DNA of 64,000 nt from a bacterium (lineage in GTDB: Bacteria > Desulfobacterota > Binatia > HRBIN30 > CADEER01), in NCBI GenBank assembly GCA_019637795.1, contig JAHBUY010000001.1, forward strand, positions 641,001 to 705,000. The letters are read 5' to 3'. This document shows positions 41,963 through 52,335 of the stretch, piece by piece. The translations under genes and the position numbers were made by a program. Positions within the stretch are counted from its first letter, which is position 1. Each line of letters begins with the position of its first letter. The notes below the pieces were generated by a model, which ran no database searches, was not told the origin of the DNA, and was given only the letters and a program-made list of their open reading frames with translations.

Positions 41963-42859
41963 TTACTGGATGTTGTACGTCAGCTTCTGCGGCTGCTGAT
42001 TGCGGGTGATCTCGACGTCGAGGTTGTTGGAATCGCGCAGCGCCTGGAGCAGCGTCATGGCCTTGCTCGGGTCGGTCATCTCATTGCCGTTGATGCTGCG
42101 GATGATGTCGCCGTTCTTCAAACCGATGCGATCGAACAGGCTGCCGCGGCGGATGGCGAAGAGACGGAACCCGATCGACTGCCCCCCCTCGAAATGCGGC
42201 ACGGCGCGAATCTGCGTGAAGAGCTGGCTCATGTTCTCCAGCGCACTGTCAACCTCGGCCTTGGGCACGGTGAATTCGTTTTCCGAGAGCTGCTGGATGC
42301 CGCTGCCGTTGGCTGCCGGCGCCCCGGCGGGTGCCGCCGCAATCGCCCGCGCCGGTCCGGCGACCGACTTCGGCTCCTCGAGCTCGAGGATCTCGTCCTT
42401 GCCGTTGTGGGAGAGGATCACTCGGTTCCACTCGATCGCCTTGACGACCGCGTTTCCGGGCACGACGGCGTTGATGCCGTAGACCCCCTGTTTGCGCGCC
42501 CCCTGGTCCTCGATGATGCTGAACGAGTTGCCCTTGTCGAAGACCGCCGTGCCCCACAGCTTCAGCTTCAACTGGGTCGGGGCCGCTTCCACCTTCTCCT
42601 GCACCGGCACCGGCGTCGGCTTGACCGAATTGAAGATGTCCCGCTTCGGGATCAGGGCGTAATAGGTCGCCGGCTTGGCCGGCTCGATCTCGAGCGGGGC
42701 CGGGGGCGGGCTGATCTCCACGTCGGGAGGCGGAATCAGCCGAGCGGCGAGCGCGGTACCCACGATCGATGAGGCGGAATAGGCGGCGAGAGCAAGCAGT
42801 AAGAGGTTGACGACAACCAAATATCGTGGGGAGAGCGACATGTCGCGCAAACCGCGCAT
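41963..42859 (-). CDS. gspC: Type II secretion protein C
   Basis: The 298-residue protein has one N-terminal membrane helix (LVVVNLLLLALAAYSASSIV), a linker, the HR domain that contacts GspD (ALIPKRDIFNSVKP, then LKLKLWGTAVFDKGNSFSII) and a C-terminal PDZ-like domain (IGFRLFAIRRGSLFDRIGLK, then NGDIIRSINGNEM). It opens the gsp run. An alternative start is the ATG at 42841, which would fit the promoter candidate just upstream better. Confidence 0.9.
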   Translation of the reverse strand: MRGLRDMSLSPRYLVVVNLLLLALAAYSASSIVGTALAARLIPPPDVEISPPPAPLEIEPAKPATYYALIPKRDIFNSVKPTPVPVQEKVEAAPTQLKLKLWGTAVFDKGNSFSIIEDQGARKQGVYGINAVVPGNAVVKAIEWNRVILSHNGKDEILELEEPKSVAGPARAIAAAPAGAPAANGSGIQQLSENEFTVPKAEVDSALENMSQLFTQIRAVPHFEGGQSIGFRLFAIRRGSLFDRIGLKNGDIIRSINGNEMTDPSKAMTLLQALRDSNNLDVEITRNQQPQKLTYNIQ

Positions 42860-42888
42860 CTATAGGCAAAAGCCTCCTGCGAGTTCAA
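42859..42888 (-). promoter_or_regulatory. Candidate sigma70-type promoter of the gsp operon
   Basis: On the minus strand TTGAAC (42883-42888) and TATAGA (42859-42864) are separated by 18 bases. The -10 box touches the ATG at 42859, so if this is the real promoter, translation would start at the ATG at 42841 with a very short leader. Moderate match only. Confidence 0.35.
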
Positions 42889-42942
42889 GGTTGCGACCGC
42901 CCCGCGCTTGACTGCGTCGGGTCGTGCCGTTAGCGGTGAGCT

Positions 42943-43359
42943 GTGACGCTCGAGCAAGCAAAAGCTTCACCAGCATCTGCCGGCGAGTCGCAGAGCCCGT
43001 CGTCGGTCGACCCTGGGCACGGCGCGGCCAGTCCGGTCGTCAGCCTCACGGAAAAGGCCGCCGAGATGGTCAAGGCGGCGATGGTCAAGGAGAAGGTCGC
43101 CGGTTTTGGCCTCCGGGTCGGGGTGGTCGGCGGCGGCTGCTCGGGGTTCCAGTACCACCTGGCGTTCGAGGAGACGCCGGGCGCCGACGATGCGGTGCTG
43201 GAGCAGTACGGCGTCCGCATCTTCGTCGACGGGGTGAGCCAGGAGCACCTGGGCGGAGTGACCATCGACTACGTGACCGGTCTGCACGGCGCCGGGTTCA
43301 AGTTCCTCAACCCGAACGCCTCCCGCACCTGCGGGTGCGGCTCCTCCTTCGCCACCTGA
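42943..43359 (+). CDS. A-type Fe-S carrier (ErpA/IscA family)
   Basis: The 138-residue protein has the HesB/IscA fold with the three cluster-binding cysteines: Cys66 in GVVGGGCSGFQY, and Cys130 and Cys132 in SRTCGCGSSF. It hands Fe-S clusters to target proteins in the cytoplasm. The start is a GTG; the first 32 residues are a non-conserved, Ser/Ala-rich extension, so the real start may be internal. It is divergent from gspC. SufT at 22092 would act in the same pathway. Confidence 0.88.
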   Translation: MTLEQAKASPASAGESQSPSSVDPGHGAASPVVSLTEKAAEMVKAAMVKEKVAGFGLRVGVVGGGCSGFQYHLAFEETPGADDAVLEQYGVRIFVDGVSQEHLGGVTIDYVTGLHGAGFKFLNPNASRTCGCGSSFAT

Positions 43360-43369
43360 CCGAACGGGC

Positions 43370-43753
43370 TCACGGCCGGCGCTGCCGCCCGACCCCCAGC
43401 TCCGCCGGCAGCAGATTGAGCATGCCGACGAAGGCGGCGACGCTCAGCACCATGTCGATGAGCTGCAGCACCGCCGGCGCGCCATCCAGCGCGTAGAGCA
43501 CCTGATAGGTGCCGATCGCGCCGCGCAGGCCGAAGACGAGCAGCGCGACGTAGAGAATCAGGCGGTACGAGCGCGGCGCCATCGCCGCCGTCCAGAAGAG
43601 GACGGCATAGGCGAGATTGGCGACGGCGAGCGCGTATCCCATCGCCCGCGCCGCCGGGTCCGCGGCGGCGCCGCCCGGTAGGAGAGTCGGAAGGGCCAGG
43701 CCGACGGCCCAGGCCAGCGAGTACACCGCGGCGATGCGCAACACCAATGACAC
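43370..43753 (-). CDS. Small four-helix membrane protein
   Basis: The 127-residue product (from a GTG at 43753) has four hydrophobic helices, for example IAAVYSLAWAVGLALPTLL, GYALAVANLAYAVLFWTAA, YRLILYVALLVFGLRGAIGT and LQLIDMVLSVAAFVGMLNLL. No family is recognised. It lies convergent with the A-type carrier and divergent from the ABC-F gene. Confidence 0.5.
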   Translation of the reverse strand: MSLVLRIAAVYSLAWAVGLALPTLLPGGAAADPAARAMGYALAVANLAYAVLFWTAAMAPRSYRLILYVALLVFGLRGAIGTYQVLYALDGAPAVLQLIDMVLSVAAFVGMLNLLPAELGVGRQRRP

Positions 43754-43855
43754 GCCAGATCGCTCCGCTGCGGCGATAGAGAAGCCGCCGCTCGAGTGCA
43801 AGCCGTGCGCCCACCTTGCCAGGCCGGAGTGCGGTGGGTACAGACTGCCAGGGTT

Positions 43856-45799
43856 GTGCTGAGCATCAGCAATCTCTGCCGGCAATTCGGCAGCCAGGTG
43901 GTGTTCGATCGCGCCAACTGGACGGTCGGCGAGCGCGAGCGGGTCGCGCTCGTCGGCGCCAACGGCTCCGGCAAGTCGACCCTGCTGCGCATGATCGCCG
44001 GGCTGGACGAGCCCGATGGCGGCACCATCAGTATCCCGCGCGGCTGGGCGGTCGGCTATCTGCCACAGGACGGCATCACCGTCTCGGGCCGCACGGTCCT
44101 CGAAGAAGCACTCGGCGCCTTTGCCGGCGTGCTGGCCCTCGAGCGCGAGTGCCGTGCGCTCGAGGAGGCGCTCGCGCACGCGCCCGCCGACGATCCGGGC
44201 CACGACGAGCTGCTCGCCCGCTACAGCGACGCGCGCGCCCGTTGGGACGTCGAGGGCAGCTACGATTACGAGAGCCAGGCCGAGCGCGTGCTGCTCGGCC
44301 TCGGTTTCACGACCGCCGACTTCACCCGCGACGCGGGCGAGCTCTCCGGCGGCTGGCAGATGCGCCTCGCGCTCGCGACCCTGCTCCTGCGCCGACCGAA
44401 CGTCCTGCTGCTCGACGAACCGACCAACCACCTCGACCTCGAGGCGCGCAACTGGCTCGAGGAATTCCTCGTCGCCTATCCGCACACGGTCATCCTGGTC
44501 GCCCACGACCGCTACTTCCTCGACGTCACGGTCACCCGCATCACCGAGGTCTCGAGCGCGCGCCTCACCGACTACCCGGCGCCGTACAGCCGCTATCTCG
44601 AAACGCGCGAGAGCCAGATCGCACAACAGGCGGCGGCCCATGCGCAGCAACAGGAGGAGATCGCCCGTCTCGAGGCCTTCATCAGCCGCTTCCGTGCCCA
44701 GGCGTCGAAGGCGACGCTGGTGCAGAGCCGCATCAAGTACCTCGAGAAGCTCGAGCGCATCCCGCCCCCGGAGGGCGGCCCGGCCACGATCCACTTCCGC
44801 TTCCCGCCCTGCGAGCGCAGCGGCCGCGAGGTGCTGCGCCTCGAGCGCGCCAGTAAGCGCTATGGCGACCTCACCGTGTACGACCAGTTGTCGCTGACCA
44901 TCGAACGCGGCCGCAAGGTGGCGTTGGTCGGCCCGAACGGCGCCGGGAAATCGACCCTCATCAAGATGCTCGCCGGCGCCGAGCCGCTGAGCGGCGGCAG
45001 CCGCCACCTCGGCCACAAGGTCCGCATCGGCTATTTCGCGCAGGACCAGGCGAGGGTCCTCGATCCCAATCGCAGCGTGCTCGAGCTCGCCACCGCCGCC
45101 GCGCCGACCGATCTGGTGCCGCAGGTGCGATCGCTCCTCGGCGCCTTCCTCTTCAGCGGCGACGCCGTCGACAAGAAGGTCCGCGTCCTCAGCGGCGGCG
45201 AACGCAACCGCCTCGCCCTCGCGCTGCTGCTGCTCGAGCCGCCCAACTGCCTGCTGCTCGACGAGCCGACGAATCACCTCGACATGACCGCCAAGCAGGT
45301 CCTGCTGGAAGCGCTGCAGCGCTACAACGGCAGCCTCGTATTGGTGGCGCACGACCGCTACGTGCTCGACAACCTGCCGGAGGAGATCATCGAGGTCGGC
45401 GCCGGCCACGCGACGCGATACCTCGGCAACTACGAGGACTACGTCCGCCGCAAGGCGGCGGAGTCCGACGGCAGCCTGCCGCCGCCGATCGCGGTGCACG
45501 ACGACGCGCTGGCGGCCGGCGACGAACCGCCGCCCGCGGCGCCGCCGCCCAACGCCGAGCGTCGCGCCGCCGCGAAGACCGAGGCCCGCGCCGCCGCCCG
45601 CCGCGACCGCGACCAGGCGAAGCTCGAGCGGGAGATCACCGACAAGGAGGACGCCCTGGCCGCCGTCTCCGCGGTGATCAACGCGCCCGACTTCTACCAG
45701 AGGCACGAGAGCCCGCAGCAGATGTTCAGCCAGTACGCCGAGCTCAAGCGCGACATCGACGCGCTGTACGCGAAGCTGGATCGCCTCGAGCGCGCGTGA
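43856..45799 (+). CDS. ABC-F ATPase (Uup/EttA-type)
   Basis: The 647-residue protein has two ABC domains and no membrane part. Walker A motifs are GANGSGKST (34-42) and GPNGAGKST (about 361-369), with signatures LSGGWQ and LSGGER, and Walker B LLLDEPTNHLD in both. The linker that reaches the ribosomal P site is present (QQEEIARLEAFISRFRAQAS). The C-terminal coiled coil (QYAELKRDIDALYAKLDRLE) points to the Uup subgroup, which acts on ribosomes or DNA. The GTG at 43856 (MLSISNLCRQFGS) is the family-consistent start, not the upstream in-frame codon at 43796. Confidence 0.92.
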   Translation: MLSISNLCRQFGSQVVFDRANWTVGERERVALVGANGSGKSTLLRMIAGLDEPDGGTISIPRGWAVGYLPQDGITVSGRTVLEEALGAFAGVLALERECRALEEALAHAPADDPGHDELLARYSDARARWDVEGSYDYESQAERVLLGLGFTTADFTRDAGELSGGWQMRLALATLLLRRPNVLLLDEPTNHLDLEARNWLEEFLVAYPHTVILVAHDRYFLDVTVTRITEVSSARLTDYPAPYSRYLETRESQIAQQAAAHAQQQEEIARLEAFISRFRAQASKATLVQSRIKYLEKLERIPPPEGGPATIHFRFPPCERSGREVLRLERASKRYGDLTVYDQLSLTIERGRKVALVGPNGAGKSTLIKMLAGAEPLSGGSRHLGHKVRIGYFAQDQARVLDPNRSVLELATAAAPTDLVPQVRSLLGAFLFSGDAVDKKVRVLSGGERNRLALALLLLEPPNCLLLDEPTNHLDMTAKQVLLEALQRYNGSLVLVAHDRYVLDNLPEEIIEVGAGHATRYLGNYEDYVRRKAAESDGSLPPPIAVHDDALAAGDEPPPAAPPPNAERRAAAKTEARAAARRDRDQAKLEREITDKEDALAAVSAVINAPDFYQRHESPQQMFSQYAELKRDIDALYAKLDRLERA

Positions 45800-45802
45800 G
45801 GC

Positions 45803-46810
45803 TCAGTCGCGATTCGGCTGGAACCGGCGCACGGCGCGGTTGTGGTCGTCGAGCGTGTCCGAGAAGACGTGCGAGCCGTCGTTGCGCGACACGAAGTAGA
45901 GCGCGTTGGTCGTCGCCGGCGCGACGGCCGCCGCGAGCGCGGCGCGCCCGGGGTTGGCGATCGGACCCGGCGGCAGCCCGCGGTGCACGTAGGTGTTGTA
46001 GGGCTGCTCGCTGGCGAGGTCGGCGCGCGTCAGCGGCGCCCGTCCGTTGCCGCGGCCGTAGATGACGGTGGGATCCGACTGCAGGAGCATACCGAGGCGC
46101 AGCCGGTTGTGGAACACGCCGGAGATCAGCGGCCGCTCGTCGGCCTGACCGGTCTCCTTCTCGATCACCGACGCCAGCGTCACCATCGCTGCCTCGCTGA
46201 GCCCCATCGCTTCGCGGCGCGCCGCCAGGTCGGCGGTCTGGGCGCGGAAGCGCCCCACCATCACGCGCACGATGTCGGCCGGTCCGGCGCTGGCGTCGAA
46301 GACGTAGGTGTCGGGGAAGAGGAATCCCTCGACGCCGGTCGCCGGCAACCTGAGCTCCAGCAGCAGCGCGGGATCCTCCATCGCGCAGCGGAAGGCGTCG
46401 CGTCCGCCATAGCCGCGCTCCTCGAGCGTCGCCGCCACCTGCTCGGCGGTGAACCCCTCGGGAATCGTCACCTGCCGCGCCGCGTCGCTCGCCGACTGCA
46501 GGAGCGCCAGCACGGCCACCGGCGAGATCGGCTCCGCGAACCGGAACTCGCCGCAGCGCGCCGTTCGGTCGAGCCCGACGGCACGCGCGTAGGCGCGCAG
46601 CAGCAGCGGATGGGCGATGACGCCCGCGGCGTACAGGCGGTCGGCGACGGCGCGGAAGCTCTCGCCCGAGGGGACGATGACGACGATGCCAGGGGTGACG
46701 GGTGGGACCGGCGTGAACAACGTCTGCCACGCCCACCAGGCACCGCCGGCCGCGGCGAGCACCAGCGCCAGACACACCAGCGTGAATGCGCGCGCCGCCC
46801 GCCTGATCAC
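45803..46810 (-). CDS. mltG: Endolytic transglycosylase MltG
   Basis: MltG cuts glycan strands at the inner membrane and sets their length. The 335-residue protein has one membrane helix (residues 8-30), a LysM-like subdomain (VPSGESFRAVADRLYAAGVI) and the YceG catalytic domain with Glu217 in LASVIEKETG, then RPLISGVFHNRLRLGMLLQS and DPTVIYG. All key residues are present. Only three bases separate it from the convergent ABC-F stop. Confidence 0.93.
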   Translation of the reverse strand: MIRRAARAFTLVCLALVLAAAGGAWWAWQTLFTPVPPVTPGIVVIVPSGESFRAVADRLYAAGVIAHPLLLRAYARAVGLDRTARCGEFRFAEPISPVAVLALLQSASDAARQVTIPEGFTAEQVAATLEERGYGGRDAFRCAMEDPALLLELRLPATGVEGFLFPDTYVFDASAGPADIVRVMVGRFRAQTADLAARREAMGLSEAAMVTLASVIEKETGQADERPLISGVFHNRLRLGMLLQSDPTVIYGRGNGRAPLTRADLASEQPYNTYVHRGLPPGPIANPGRAALAAAVAPATTNALYFVSRNDGSHVFSDTLDDHNRAVRRFQPNRD

Positions 46811-46918
46811 GGGCGCACGCTACCAAGCAAGCCCTGGCCGGGCAATTTCGATTCCCGGGTACGCGCCCGAATGCGTTGACCCCGCCGCCGGGCTCTGGCA
46901 GGGTCCCGGCACCCTGAC

Positions 46919-48256
46919 ATGTGGATGAGGCTGCACGGGAGCGGGTCGCGCCGACGCGACCCGGCAGCCGGTGTGTGTGCTGTGGCGACAGGTGCAGTGC
47001 GGCGCTGGCTGTCCACCATCGCGGGCGTCCTGCTCGTCGGCGTGCCCGTGCACGCACTGGCGCCTGCCGGCACGCCCGCGCCGCCGCTGGTGGCGCGCCG
47101 GGTGGAGCTGCAGGCGGCGCGTGGCGACACGCTGGATGCGCTGCTGCGCCACGAGGGGATCGCGCGCGACGAGGTCGCCCGGTGGCAGCGTGCCGCTCGG
47201 CGCGTCACCGATCTGGGACGCCTGGTGGCCGGCCGCGTCCTCGAGCTCGACCTCGGCGATCGCGGCCACCTGCTCGCCCTGCGCTACGAGCTGCCAGGCG
47301 AGGAGCGCCTCGTGATCGAAGTGGACGGCCGCGGTCGTCCGGCGGCGCGGCGGGAGCCCGTCCCCGTGCGGGTGCGCACCATCGGGGCGCGCGGCACCGT
47401 CGGCCGCAGCATCGAGGACGCGGCCGTGCGCGCCGGCATCCCCGATGCGGTGGTCTCCCAACTCGTCGACCTGCTGAGCTGGCGCCTCGATTTCAACGCG
47501 AACGTGCATCACGGCGACCGCTTTCGCGTCCTCTGGGAACAGCGGACGACGCTCGCGGGCCGGCTGCTCCGGCCGGGCCGCATCGTCGCCGTCGAGTACG
47601 AGGGGCGCTCCGACCGCGCCGCCGCCTACCTGCTCACCGACGGTGACGCCCCCACCTACGTCGACGGCGCCGGCCATCCGCTCGACGACGCGCCGCTGCG
47701 CTACCCGCTGGAGCTGTCGCGCATCACCTCCGCGTTCACCGACGCGCGCATGCATCCCATCCTGCACGTCAACCGGCCGCACCTCGGCGTCGACTTCGCG
47801 GCCCCCGCCGGCACGCCGGTACGCGCCATCGGCATCGGGACGGTGCAGTTCAGCGGCGTGCAGAGCGGCTTCGGCAACCACATCGAGATCGCCCACGGCC
47901 GCGGATTCGTGTCGGCATACTCGCACCTCGAGAAGATCGCGCCCGGCGTCGGCGGTGGCGCCAAGGTCGCGCGCGGCCAGGTGATTGGCTGGGTGGGACA
48001 GAGCGGCCTCGCCACCGGGCCGCATCTCCACTTCGCGACCTTCGAGGATGGCCAGTACGTCGATCCACGGAGCATCCAGTACCCGGCGCGGCCCGAGAAG
48101 GGCGCGCTGGTGGACTCCGCGACGCGGCGGCGGCAGCTCTCGGCCCGCCTGCGCACGCTGCCGCCGAGCTCGCCGGCGACCCCGATCGCGCCCGAGATGG
48201 GCCTGCCGGCGCTGGCCGTCGCCAGCGGCGTCGGCCCGATCACGCTGACCTTTTGA
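46919..48256 (+). CDS. M23 family murein endopeptidase (OapA/LysM-like head)
   Basis: The 445-residue exported protein has a signal/anchor segment (WLSTIAGVLLVGVPVHAL), a LysM/OapA-like region (ARGDTLDALLRHEGIARDEV), a helical linker with the family-typical LSWRLDFNANVHHGDRFRVL, and the LytM domain with zinc ligands His288 and Asp292 (HLGVD), His336 (YSHL) and His371 (HLHF). All catalytic residues are intact, so it probably cleaves peptidoglycan cross-links. Its TGA overlaps the TTG start of the next gene. Confidence 0.92.
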   Translation: MWMRLHGSGSRRRDPAAGVCAVATGAVRRWLSTIAGVLLVGVPVHALAPAGTPAPPLVARRVELQAARGDTLDALLRHEGIARDEVARWQRAARRVTDLGRLVAGRVLELDLGDRGHLLALRYELPGEERLVIEVDGRGRPAARREPVPVRVRTIGARGTVGRSIEDAAVRAGIPDAVVSQLVDLLSWRLDFNANVHHGDRFRVLWEQRTTLAGRLLRPGRIVAVEYEGRSDRAAAYLLTDGDAPTYVDGAGHPLDDAPLRYPLELSRITSAFTDARMHPILHVNRPHLGVDFAAPAGTPVRAIGIGTVQFSGVQSGFGNHIEIAHGRGFVSAYSHLEKIAPGVGGGAKVARGQVIGWVGQSGLATGPHLHFATFEDGQYVDPRSIQYPARPEKGALVDSATRRRQLSARLRTLPPSSPATPIAPEMGLPALAVASGVGPITLTF

Positions 48257-49059
48257 GCGCCGCGACCTACCTGGCGCGGCCGCGGCCGCGCGTCTTCGGG
48301 CATCGGGGCGCCGCCGGCGTCGCGCCCGAGAACACGCTGCCGTCGTTCGCGCTCGCCGCCGCGCTCGGCGCGAGCTACCTCGAGCTCGACGTGCACGCGA
48401 CCAGCGACGGCGAGATCGTCGTGCTGCACGATCCCCTGCTCGACCGCACCACCAACGGCGAGGGCCCGGTGCGCGAGTGGCGATGGGCGGATGTCGCGGC
48501 GCTCGACGCCGGCTGGCACTTCACGCACGACGGCCACGCGTACCCGTATCGCGGCCAGGGCGTGCGCGTCCCGCGGCTCGCCGAGGTGGTCGCCGCCCAT
48601 CCCGGGCACGCGTTCAACATCGAGATCAAGCAGGCGGAGCCGCCGATCGTCGACGCGACGCTCGCCATCCTGCGTCACGGCGGCGCCCTCGAGCGCACGC
48701 TGCTGGCCGCCGAGCACGACGACATCATGGCCGCGATCCGCGCCGCGGTCGGCGACCGGGTCGCCACCGGCATGAGCGTCGGCGACGTGATGGCGTTCAT
48801 GGACCGCTGGCTGCGCGACGACTGGGGCGGCTACGCGCCACCGGGCGCGGCGCTGCAGGTGCCGCCGGCACACGGCGAGGTGGAGATCGTCAGCGCCGCG
48901 AGCGTGGCCGCCGCGCATCGTGTCGGCCTCGAAGTGCACGTGTGGACGATCAACGACGCCGCGGAGGTGGAGCGCCTGCTCGACCTCGGCGTCGACGGCG
49001 TGATGTCCGATCTGCCCGGTCTGGTGGCGACCGCCGTCGCCCGCCGCGCCGCCCGCTAG
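48253..49059 (+). CDS. Glycerophosphodiester phosphodiesterase
   Basis: The 268-residue cytoplasmic enzyme has the GDPD TIM barrel: VFGHRGAAGVAPENTLPSF with the catalytic His and Arg, YLELDVHATSDGEIVVLHDP (Glu, Asp, His) and FNIEIKQ. It hydrolyses deacylated phospholipids to glycerol-3-phosphate. It lacks a signal peptide, like UgpQ. The start is a TTG that overlaps the M23 peptidase stop (TTGA), implying translational coupling; no ATG lies before the conserved barrel start. Confidence 0.9.
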   Translation: MSAATYLARPRPRVFGHRGAAGVAPENTLPSFALAAALGASYLELDVHATSDGEIVVLHDPLLDRTTNGEGPVREWRWADVAALDAGWHFTHDGHAYPYRGQGVRVPRLAEVVAAHPGHAFNIEIKQAEPPIVDATLAILRHGGALERTLLAAEHDDIMAAIRAAVGDRVATGMSVGDVMAFMDRWLRDDWGGYAPPGAALQVPPAHGEVEIVSAASVAAAHRVGLEVHVWTINDAAEVERLLDLGVDGVMSDLPGLVATAVARRAAR

Positions 49060-49088
49060 CAGCGAGCGCGGGGCGCGCGGCGGCCGCG

Positions 49089-49895
<807 letters not shown>

Positions 49896-49900
49896 GGCGG

Positions 49901-50434
49901 TCAGTGGTAGCGGACGGCCCGCGTGCTGGCAATTTCCGCGCTCAGCGCGTTCAGCGCGGCCCGCAGCTCGCGGGTGTTGCCGCGGAAGTCCTGCTCGAGC
50001 TGACGCAGGCGCTGGCGCGACCCGCTCTGGCGCAACGCCACGTACCGCTGCTGCAGGGCGGCGCGCTCGTGGAACAGGCGGTCCGCCTTGGCGAGCGAGA
50101 TCAGCCGCACGCGCTGCCCCTGCACCGAATCGGCGGCGGCGATCAGGCGGCTCAGCAGCCCGGTGTGATGGTTGGCCACGGCGCGCGCCATGGTGGCGGT
50201 CTGCGGCGGCTGCGGATACAGGGCGGCTTCGAGCTCGAGCAACGCCGCCGAGACGTCGCCCTCGCGCAGCAGGCGGTCGGCGCGCTCGATGCGCGCCACA
50301 TGGCGCTCGAACTGCTGCCGCTCGAGGAAGGCGCCGAGCGGCCCGCGCGCCGCGCCCCACAGGACGCTGCCGAGATAGGCCACCACGCCGAGCGATACGG
50401 CGAGGACGGCGACTCCGATCAGCGTGACGAGCAT
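49901..50434 (-). CDS. Membrane-anchored coiled-coil hypothetical protein
   Basis: The 177-residue product begins with a membrane helix (MLVTLIGVAVLAVSLGVVAY) and continues as helices with heptad character (RQRLRQLEQDFRGNTRELRA). No family is recognised. It ends five bases before the CysQ-like gene and is probably co-transcribed with it. Confidence 0.6.
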   Translation of the reverse strand: MLVTLIGVAVLAVSLGVVAYLGSVLWGAARGPLGAFLERQQFERHVARIERADRLLREGDVSAALLELEAALYPQPPQTATMARAVANHHTGLLSRLIAAADSVQGQRVRLISLAKADRLFHERAALQQRYVALRQSGSRQRLRQLEQDFRGNTRELRAALNALSAEIASTRAVRYH

Positions 50435-50521
50435 GGCGGCGCGAGCGTGCTCCTAGCCTGGAGCGCCCGCCCCCTTCAACCGCGTTGACGGCGCGGCGCG
50501 GTCGCCCATATGGTCCGCCCC

Positions 50522-51394
50522 ATGGCGATCGAATTCTTCCCCGCGCACGAGGTGTTCGTCGGTCGCGACATCGGCGGACGCCGTGCCACGGTGACCCCGG
50601 CCGAGGTGGCGCGCTACGGCGACGGCACCGGCGACCGCCACCCGTGGTATCGCGGCGATTCCCCGTTCGGCGGCCCGATCGCCCCGGCGCTCCTCTACCA
50701 CTCCGAGGTCTACCGCGACCTCAGTTGGTACCTGCCGAACCTGATCGGCAATCTGCACGCCAAACAGGAATGGGATCTCTTCGCCCCCATGCCGGTGGGC
50801 TCCGTGGTCCGCACCCGGTCGACCGTCGTCGGCCGGTACCGCAAGCGCAACCGCGACTACGTCGTCAACGAGGTCCTGGTCACCGATGACGACGGGCGTT
50901 GGCTGCAGCGCAGCCGGACGCACCAGAGCTTTCTCGCCGACGCCCCCGGGGATGCGATGGTGGTGGACAAGGAGCGGGAGCGCCGCCCGGAGCGCCGCTT
51001 TGAGCCGCCCAATAGCGGCGAACCGCTGCCCGGATTTCGCCGCGTCGTCACCCTCGAGATGTGCGAGGCGTTCTCCGGCCCGGTGCGCAACTACCACACC
51101 GATCGCGAGATGGCGCAGGCGCTCGGCTTCCCAGACGTCGTCGTCCAGGGGATGCTCTCGGTCTGCCTGCTCGCCGAGCTGATGACCCAGGCGTTCGGCA
51201 TCGGCTTCTTCTGCGGCGGCCAGATGTCGCTCAATCTGGTCAACGTGCTGTGGGGCGGCGAGGCGGTGCGCGCCGCGGGGCGCATCCGCGACGAAATCCC
51301 CGAGGGCTCGCGGGTTCGGGTGGTGACCGACGTCTGGTGCGCCAAAGACGATGGCACGCCCACGATCATCGGGACGGCCAGCGCCCTGCGCTGA
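50522..51394 (+). CDS. MaoC-like double-hotdog dehydratase
   Basis: The 290-residue protein has two hotdog domains, about 1-135 and 155-290. The second carries the hydratase-type motif (NYHTDREMAQALGFPDVVVQ, then GMLSVCLLAELM), with Asp and His for water addition or removal on a CoA-bound enoyl chain. The first has FGGPIAPALLYHSEVYR. The best fit is the MaoC/FAS1-type dehydratase group. An upstream ATG (50510) is possible, but the family start resembles MAIEFFPAHEVFVG. It could act with the acyl-CoA ligase at 26183, though not in the same operon. Confidence 0.8.
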   Translation: MAIEFFPAHEVFVGRDIGGRRATVTPAEVARYGDGTGDRHPWYRGDSPFGGPIAPALLYHSEVYRDLSWYLPNLIGNLHAKQEWDLFAPMPVGSVVRTRSTVVGRYRKRNRDYVVNEVLVTDDDGRWLQRSRTHQSFLADAPGDAMVVDKERERRPERRFEPPNSGEPLPGFRRVVTLEMCEAFSGPVRNYHTDREMAQALGFPDVVVQGMLSVCLLAELMTQAFGIGFFCGGQMSLNLVNVLWGGEAVRAAGRIRDEIPEGSRVRVVTDVWCAKDDGTPTIIGTASALR

Positions 51395-51470
51395 CCGCGC
51401 CGCGAAAATTGACCCGCTGTCGATGCGCCGGTAAGGTCGCGCGTTGACACCCATGCGGAAGGACCCACTC

Positions 51471-52328
51471 ATGCCCAGCACGCTTCGTTCGCTCGCCATT
51501 CTCGCCGCCCTGGCACTCATCCCCAGCCTGGCGCAGGCCGGCTGGGTCATCGAGTGGAGCACCGCCGCCGCGGGGCCGAAAGGGCAGGCGATGGCGGCCC
51601 AGAAGGCGACCCAGTCGATCGCCAAGAACCAGGTTCGCATGGACCAGCCGGAGGTGGTCACCATCACCGACTACGACAAAGATCGCCTCGTGATGATGAA
51701 CCCGACCAAGGACTACTTCTGGAGCGGTTCGTCGAGCGACTACCTGCGCGAGATGACCACGGCGCGCGACGCCGCGATACGCGAACGCATCGGCCACCTC
51801 ACCGGGAAGAAGAAGGACAAGGACGCGGCGGCCAGCGTGCCGACGCCCAGCACCGTCGACCCATCCAAGTTGCCGCCGGTGTCCATCACCGCGACCGGGG
51901 TGACGGAAAAGATCGCCGGCTACGCCGCCGAGAAGTACGAGGTGAGGGTGGACGGCGATCTGTTCGAGGAGATGTGGATCGCGCCGGTCGATCTGTCGTC
52001 GGATCTCAACTACGACCGCTACCTCGCGCAGCAGCTCAAGAACAGCGCCGTCATGCAGGGCAAGTCGGCGGATGCCTACAACGCGATCTATCGCGATCCC
52101 GAGTACCGGCGGGTGACCGAGAAGGCGCTGGTGGTGAAGAGCGTCACCCACCACGTGGCCGGCACGTTCGAGCGCACCGCGACATCGGTGCAGCAGCGCG
52201 ACATCCCGCCGTCGACGTTCACCGTGCCCGATTCCTACCGCAAGGTCCGCCTCAGCGACCTGATGGAGCCGCCGCCGACCCCCGCGCCGGGCGACGCGAG
52301 CCCGTCCGGCGCCATGCCGAAGAACTGA
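51471..52328 (+). CDS. Exported hypothetical protein (DUF4412-like)
   Basis: The 285-residue protein has a clear signal peptide (LRSLAILAALALIPSLAQA). The mature part (MDQPEVVTITDYDKDRLVMM, then AGYAAEKYEVRVDGDLFEEM) resembles DUF4412-type periplasmic beta-sandwich proteins; this is a tentative match. GGAAGGA eight bases before the ATG at 51471 supports this start rather than the in-frame ATGs at 51444 and 51453. Function unknown. Confidence 0.65.
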   Translation: MPSTLRSLAILAALALIPSLAQAGWVIEWSTAAAGPKGQAMAAQKATQSIAKNQVRMDQPEVVTITDYDKDRLVMMNPTKDYFWSGSSSDYLREMTTARDAAIRERIGHLTGKKKDKDAAASVPTPSTVDPSKLPPVSITATGVTEKIAGYAAEKYEVRVDGDLFEEMWIAPVDLSSDLNYDRYLAQQLKNSAVMQGKSADAYNAIYRDPEYRRVTEKALVVKSVTHHVAGTFERTATSVQQRDIPPSTFTVPDSYRKVRLSDLMEPPPTPAPGDASPSGAMPKN

Positions 52329-52335
52329 GGGGCGC

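Noticed and set aside
42908..42936. Promoter for the A-type carrier gene (TTGACT at 42908)
   Set aside because: No acceptable -10 box at 16-18 bases; left out of the feature list.
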